From: Bacteroidia bacterium
GTDB lineage: Bacteria; Bacteroidota; Bacteroidia; UKL13-3
Reading direction: 5' to 3'
Length of the DNA: 9,267 nucleotides
Assembly: GCA_019454865.1 (NCBI GenBank)
Contig: JACFNJ010000098.1
Coordinates: forward strand, 1-9,267
A program made the translations under genes and the position numbers. A model generated the notes under the pieces. It saw nothing but the letters and a program-made list of their open reading frames with translations. It ran no database searches and was not told the DNA's origin. Below are positions 5,590 through 9,267 of this stretch, one piece after another; positions within the stretch are counted from its first letter, which is position 1; each line of letters opens with the position of its first letter.

Positions 5590-6748
5590 ATTTTCAAAGA
5601 AATATAGCGCAATTACTGCGGTTTTTTTATTTGTATTATTTGCGTTTACATACTCTGTTAAGGCAGAAAATAACGCTGAAGTAACCAATCAATTGGATTC
5701 ATTAACCACAAAAATGGTAACTGAATCCGAAAAAGTTGCAGAAGAAGTTACCGGTCATCACGAAACCGAAGAAGAAAAATTTAATACCAGCGAAGTTATA
5801 ATGGAGCATATTGCCGATGCACATGATTGGCATTTATGGGGGCATACTTCAATTCATTTGCCTGTAATTGTTTATACCGACAAAGGATTCGAGTGCTTTT
5901 CATCAGGAAAATTTGAACACGGACATGCCATTTACCAAGGTGCTAACTATAATTATAAAATAGTAAAGCATCCGGGTGAGCAAAAAGAAAGAATTAAAGT
6001 GGTTGATGCAAATGGAAATATTGATGAAGTTGCATCGGCATCTGTTATCGATTTATCCATAACTAAAAATATTGCATCCTTACTTTTTTCAGTGGTTGTG
6101 TTGTTAATAATGTTTATCAGCATAGCAAACGGATATAAAAAACGCGGTATTGGTGCACCTAAAGGATTAGGCTCGTGGCTGGAACCAATTATAATATTTG
6201 TACGAGATGATATTGCTCGTCCAAATTTAGGCGATCAGTACCACCGATTCATGCCTTATTTATTAACGGTATTCTTCTTTATATGGTTTAATAACACTTT
6301 GGGATTAATTCCATTTTTTCCCGGAGGAGCAAATCTTACAGGAAATATAGCAGTAACGATGGTATTGGCATTATTTACGCTTATTATCACAAATATTAAT
6401 GGTACTAAAACTTATTGGGGGCACGTATTTACACCACATGTACCATTATGGTTATATCCATTAGTTATTCCGGTTGAAATTATCGGATTATTTACAAAAC
6501 CATTTGCATTAATGGTTCGTTTATTTGCAAATATTACAGCAGGACATATTTTAGTATTAAGTTTAATATGCCTGATATTTATATTTAAAACTGTTGCTGT
6601 GGCAGGAGTATCTGTTCCATTTGTTGTATTTATCAGTGTAATTGAGATGTTGGTTGCATTTATCCAAGCATTCATCTTTACAATTTTATCTGCATTATAC
6701 ATCGGAATGGCATTAGAAAAGCCAAGTCATAACAACGATCATCATTAA
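5555..6748 (+). CDS. atpB: ATP synthase Fo subunit a, with exported N-terminal extension
   Basis: 397 residues, much longer than E. coli subunit a (271). Residues 1-37 look like a signal peptide (VFLFVLFAFTYSVKA, cleavage near A37). Residues 38 to about 167 form a His- and Glu-rich non-cytoplasmic domain (HH at 68-69, MEHIADAHDWHLWGHTSIH at 83-101). The rest is the a-subunit core starting with a helix at about 168-190. The essential proton-channel arginine is Arg322 in ALMVRLFANITAGH. His331 and Glu364 stand where E. coli has Glu219 and His245, the known swapped pair; Gln371 matches E. coli Gln252. Subunit a carries protons to and from the c-ring. An alternative in-frame ATG at 5570 would remove five residues and leave the signal peptide intact; 5555 is kept for the coupled overlap. 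Confidence 0.97.
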   Translation: MEKVAMTLLINRFSKKYSAITAVFLFVLFAFTYSVKAENNAEVTNQLDSLTTKMVTESEKVAEEVTGHHETEEEKFNTSEVIMEHIADAHDWHLWGHTSIHLPVIVYTDKGFECFSSGKFEHGHAIYQGANYNYKIVKHPGEQKERIKVVDANGNIDEVASASVIDLSITKNIASLLFSVVVLLIMFISIANGYKKRGIGAPKGLGSWLEPIIIFVRDDIARPNLGDQYHRFMPYLLTVFFFIWFNNTLGLIPFFPGGANLTGNIAVTMVLALFTLIITNINGTKTYWGHVFTPHVPLWLYPLVIPVEIIGLFTKPFALMVRLFANITAGHILVLSLICLIFIFKTVAVAGVSVPFVVFISVIEMLVAFIQAFIFTILSALYIGMALEKPSHNNDHH

Positions 6749-6791
6749 TTAGAAACTTTTTTTTGTTAAACTAAAATAAATAATCAACACA

Positions 6792-7001
6792 ATGACAGGA
6801 AGTATCGCTGCAATCGGAGCTGGATTAGCCGCAATTGGCGCAGGCTTAGGTATCGGAAGAATCGGAGGATCAGCCATGGAAGGAATGGCTCGTCAACCTG
6901 AAGCCGCCAACAAAATTCAAACTGCAATGCTTATTGCCGCAGCCTTAGTTGAGGCTGTATCATTATTCGCTGTGGTAGTTGCTTTGTTAGGTAACGGTTA
7001 A
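6792..7001 (+). CDS. atpE: ATP synthase Fo subunit c
   Basis: 69 residues forming two transmembrane helices. Helix 1 (about 4-28) has the Gly/Ala-packed pattern GAGLAAIGAGLGIG. The polar loop is ARQPEA (33-38), with the Arg-Gln-Pro that contacts the central stalk. Helix 2 (about 43-66) carries the ion-binding Glu54 in ALVEAVSLF. The liganding Gln in helix 1 and the Ser/Thr next to the Glu that mark Na+-binding rings are missing (Ala55 follows Glu54), so the ring is predicted to be proton-specific. Several copies form the rotor ring. The gene lies 43 nt after atpB, in a gap that holds only a T-run, and is followed by a strong hairpin before atpF. Confidence 0.97.
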   Translation: MTGSIAAIGAGLAAIGAGLGIGRIGGSAMEGMARQPEAANKIQTAMLIAAALVEAVSLFAVVVALLGNG

Positions 7002-7009
7002 TTTTTAGC

Positions 7010-7050
7010 AAAGCCCGATTGTAGTATTAAATCAAATCGGGCTTTCTTTT
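7010..7050 (+). terminator. Strong hairpin with T-rich tail between atpE and atpF (attenuator or partial terminator)
   Basis: AAAGCCCGATT (7010-7020) and AATCGGGCTTT (7035-7045) are perfect 11-bp complements around a 14-nt loop. CTTTT follows. The GC-rich core next to T-rich sequence fits a Rho-independent terminator. It begins 9 nt after the atpE stop and lies inside an operon whose next genes are essential partners. Partial read-through, or protection of the atpE mRNA 3' end, is therefore more plausible than a full stop. I see no clear TAnnTTTG promoter between it and atpF at 7099. Confidence 0.8.
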
Positions 7051-7098
7051 CCGATTTTAATTTTAAACAAGAAAGAGAAAGAAATTTTTAAAAATAGT

Positions 7099-7593
7099 AT
7101 GGAATTAGTTACACCCAGTTTAGGTTTAGTTGTTTGGTCAACATTATCATTCCTAATTTTAATGTTTTTATTAACCAAGTTTGCATGGAAACCAATTACT
7201 GCTGCTCCTAAAGAAAGAGAAGAAAGTATAGAAGGAGCTTTGAAACAAGCTGAGATTGCTCGTGAGCAAATGCAAGCGTTAAAAAATGATAACGAAAGAT
7301 TATTAAATGAAGCACGTGCTGAGCGCGATCGTTTGTTAAAAGAAGCAGGCGAAATGAAAGATCAAATTTTGGCAAAAGCTAAAAATGATGCAAAAGCCGA
7401 AGGCGACAAAATGATTGCTGCTGCTAAGGATGCAATTGAGCGTGAAAAATTAACTGCAATGAATCAGCTTAAAACTCAAGTTGCAATTCTTTCAGTTGAG
7501 ATGGCCGAGAAAGTATTACGTAAGCAATTAGAAGACCGTGCACAGCAAGAGGCATTTGTAAACGATACAATTAAATCAATTACTGTAAACTAA
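7099..7593 (+). CDS. atpF: ATP synthase Fo subunit b
   Basis: 164 residues. A single N-terminal transmembrane helix (about 8-27, GLVVWSTLSFLILMFLLTKF) leads into AWKPI, the usual junction, then a long charged, alanine-rich helix (about 36-150) with the irregular coiled-coil heptads typical of b subunits (EGALKQAEIAREQMQALK, NEARAERDRLLKEA, KAKNDAKAEGDKMIAAAKDA). The C-terminal segment (AILSVEMAEKVLRKQL) resembles the part that binds delta. Two copies form the peripheral stalk that holds alpha3beta3 against subunit a. Length is normal. It is separated from atpE by 97 nt containing the hairpin and lies 1 nt before atpH. Confidence 0.97.
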   Translation: MELVTPSLGLVVWSTLSFLILMFLLTKFAWKPITAAPKEREESIEGALKQAEIAREQMQALKNDNERLLNEARAERDRLLKEAGEMKDQILAKAKNDAKAEGDKMIAAAKDAIEREKLTAMNQLKTQVAILSVEMAEKVLRKQLEDRAQQEAFVNDTIKSITVN

Positions 7594-7594
7594 G

Positions 7595-8146
7595 ATGTCA
7601 GAATATAGAGTTTCATCCCGATATGCAAAATCATTACTTGATTTGGCTAAAGAGCAAAACTGCTTAGATGCAGTTTTGGCTGATATGAAATCTTTTTCTG
7701 CTACAGTTAAAGCTAACAAAGAACTTTTAAACTTATTGAATAGCCCAATAATAAATGGCGATAAAAAGTTTACAGTTTTATCCAATGTTTTCGGAAAAGC
7801 ATTTCAAAAACTTACATTTTCATTTATACAAATTGTAGTGCGCAAAAAGCGAGAAAAATTATTACTGGATATAGCAACAAATTTTGTTAACCAATACAAT
7901 GAAATGTTCCAAATAGCCGGTGCTACAGTAAAATCGGCTGTTACATTAAGTGAAAACACACTAAACGAAATAAAAAGCCATATTGAGGCTCAAACCGGCA
8001 AAAAGATTTCTTTAACAGCAAAAGTAGAAAAAGAATTGATAGGCGGATTGGTAGTGCAAGTTGGCGACCGTTTGTTTGATGCAAGTGTATCGGGCAAATT
8101 GGGTAAATTAAAACAAGAATTATTAAACAGTTACATATCTAAATAA
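7595..8146 (+). CDS. atpH: ATP synthase F1 subunit delta
   Basis: 183 residues, normal for the family. The N-terminal helical domain (about 1-105) starts with VSSRYAKSLLDLAKEQ, the segment that binds the alpha-subunit N-terminus. The C-terminal domain ends with the delta/OSCP signature at 150-169 (GGLVVQVGDRLFDASVSGKL), including the conserved Gly-Asp and Asp-x-Ser-Val. The subunit joins the b-subunit stalk to the top of F1. The ATG follows the atpF stop by a single base and the stop is 8 nt before atpA, so all three are read from one message with probable translational coupling. Confidence 0.97.
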   Translation: MSEYRVSSRYAKSLLDLAKEQNCLDAVLADMKSFSATVKANKELLNLLNSPIINGDKKFTVLSNVFGKAFQKLTFSFIQIVVRKKREKLLLDIATNFVNQYNEMFQIAGATVKSAVTLSENTLNEIKSHIEAQTGKKISLTAKVEKELIGGLVVQVGDRLFDASVSGKLGKLKQELLNSYISK

Positions 8147-8154
8147 AACAATTT

Positions 8155-9267
8155 ATGGTAGAGATCAGACCTGATGAGGTATCTGCAATCATTAGAGAGC
8201 AACTAAGCGGCTTCAAATCGGAAGCTGAATTAGAAGAAGTGGGTACTGTGCTCCAAGTGGGCGATGGTATTGCTCGTATTTACGGACTTACCAAAGTTCA
8301 AAGTGGTGAATTAGTTGAATTTGCCAACGGTGTTCAAGCTATTGTGTTAAACCTTGAAGAAGACAATGTTGGTGCCGTATTGTTGGGTTCATCCGACTCA
8401 ATACTTGAAGGCGATTCGGTAAAACGCACCGGACGTATTGCTTCTATTAAAGTAGGAGAGGGAATGCTTGGACGTGTCGTAAATACACTTGGTGAAGCCA
8501 TTGACGGAAAAGGTCCGATTACAGGCGAATTATACGAAATGCCATTGGAGCGTAAAGCTCCTGGTGTTATTTATCGTGAGCCGGTTAAAGAACCACTTCA
8601 AACAGGTATCAAAGCTATTGATGCGATGATTCCTATCGGACGTGGACAACGCGAATTAGTAATTGGTGATCGTCAAACCGGAAAAACTGCGGTATGTATT
8701 GATACAATTATTAATCAAAAAGAATTTTATGAAGCAGGTAAGCCTGTTTATTGTATATACGTAGCAGTAGGACAAAAAGCATCCACAGTAGCACAGGTTG
8801 TAAAAACTTTAGAAGACCGTGGAGCTATGCCTTATACAATAATAGTTTCAGCAACCTCATCCGATCCTGCTCCAATGCAATTTTTTGCACCTATGGCTGG
8901 AGCCGCCATCGGAGAGTTTTTCCGTGATACCGGTCGTCCGGCATTAATTGTTTATGATGATTTATCTAAACAAGCAGTTGCGTATCGTGAGGTATCATTA
9001 TTATTAAAGCGCCCTCCAGGACGTGAAGCGTATCCGGGTGATGTGTTCTATCTTCACAGTCGCTTGTTAGAAAGAGCTGCTAAAATAAACAGCACCGATA
9101 GAATTGCTCAAGAAATGAATGATATCCCTGCTTCTATCAAGCATTTGGTAAAAGGTGGAGGTTCGCTTACTGCTTTACCGATTATTGAAACACAAGCAGG
9201 TGACGTATCAGCTTATATTCCTACCAACGTAATTTCAATTACTGACGGACAAATTTTCTTGGAGTCA
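8155..9267 (+). CDS. atpA: ATP synthase F1 subunit alpha, 5' part (3' end outside window)
   Basis: The first 371 residues of a protein normally a little over 500 long. The N-terminal segment (VEIRPDEVSAIIREQL, 2-17) is the delta-binding helix. A beta-barrel domain follows (LQVGDGIARIYGL early, GMLGRVVNTLGEAIDGKGP late). The nucleotide-binding domain has the P-loop GDRQTGKT at 171-178 and the Walker B strand ALIVYDDLSK at 263-272; Gln174 in the loop marks an alpha rather than a beta subunit. The run ends in NVISITDGQIFLES, so the arginine finger and C-terminal helical domain are not visible. Alpha holds non-catalytic nucleotides and supplies the arginine finger to beta. atpG probably follows; atpD and atpC are often elsewhere in Bacteroidota, which cannot be checked here. 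Confidence 0.98.
   Translation, partial: MVEIRPDEVSAIIREQLSGFKSEAELEEVGTVLQVGDGIARIYGLTKVQSGELVEFANGVQAIVLNLEEDNVGAVLLGSSDSILEGDSVKRTGRIASIKVGEGMLGRVVNTLGEAIDGKGPITGELYEMPLERKAPGVIYREPVKEPLQTGIKAIDAMIPIGRGQRELVIGDRQTGKTAVCIDTIINQKEFYEAGKPVYCIYVAVGQKASTVAQVVKTLEDRGAMPYTIIVSATSSDPAPMQFFAPMAGAAIGEFFRDTGRPALIVYDDLSKQAVAYREVSLLLKRPPGREAYPGDVFYLHSRLLERAAKINSTDRIAQEMNDIPASIKHLVKGGGSLTALPIIETQAGDVSAYIPTNVISITDGQIFLES

Noticed and set aside
6412..6702. Minus-strand open frame inside atpB
   Set aside because: It lies entirely opposite the conserved core of subunit a and has no family signature.
6749..6791. T-run between atpB and atpE as a terminator
   Set aside because: The TTTTTTTT tract has no stem before it, and atpE must be expressed with atpB.

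Overview
The window looks like a chromosomal segment of an AT-rich member of the Bacteroidota. The clues are a type IX secretion (T9SS) C-terminal sorting domain, a DUF5777-like barrel next to a YceI protein, TAnnTTTG-type -7 promoter elements, starts without strong Shine-Dalgarno sequences, a bactofilin leading into the ATP synthase genes, and an AtpB with a long exported N-terminal extension. I cannot name a genus. Every gene I accept is on the + strand.

Layout. Positions 1-1108 hold the 3' end of a DUF5777-like outer-membrane barrel gene and a YceI-family gene 11 nt after it, followed by a possible weak terminator. Positions 1218-1556 encode a 112-residue membrane stub that matches the N-terminal anchor of Bacteroidota M23 peptidoglycan endopeptidases but lacks the peptidase domain. 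Positions 1596-4417 hold two genes of unknown function only 5 nt apart: a probable surface lipoprotein, whose natural start appears to be CTG at 1596, and a T9SS-exported protein.

Positions 4532-9267 form one tightly packed transcription unit behind a recognisable Bacteroidota promoter: bactofilin, AtpZ, a four-helix AtpI-like protein, then atpB (a), atpE (c), atpF (b), atpH (delta) and the first 371 codons of atpA (alpha). The bactofilin/atpZ and atpI-like/atpB pairs overlap out of frame. A strong hairpin with a T-rich tail lies between atpE and atpF and probably partly terminates transcription, which would favour the c subunit needed in many copies per ring.

How the genes fit together. The ATP synthase genes build the proton-driven F1Fo enzyme. 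AtpZ and the AtpI-like protein are probable assembly or ion-handling accessories. Bactofilin polymers and M23 endopeptidases are a known functional pair in cell-shape control, so a stub that keeps only the cytoplasmic tail and membrane anchor, now separated from bactofilin by two envelope genes, is the most unusual part of the window. I see no phage, insertion sequence, CRISPR array, tRNA or rRNA. I did not find a clearly new multi-gene system. The best candidate for something undescribed is the 1218-4417 block.
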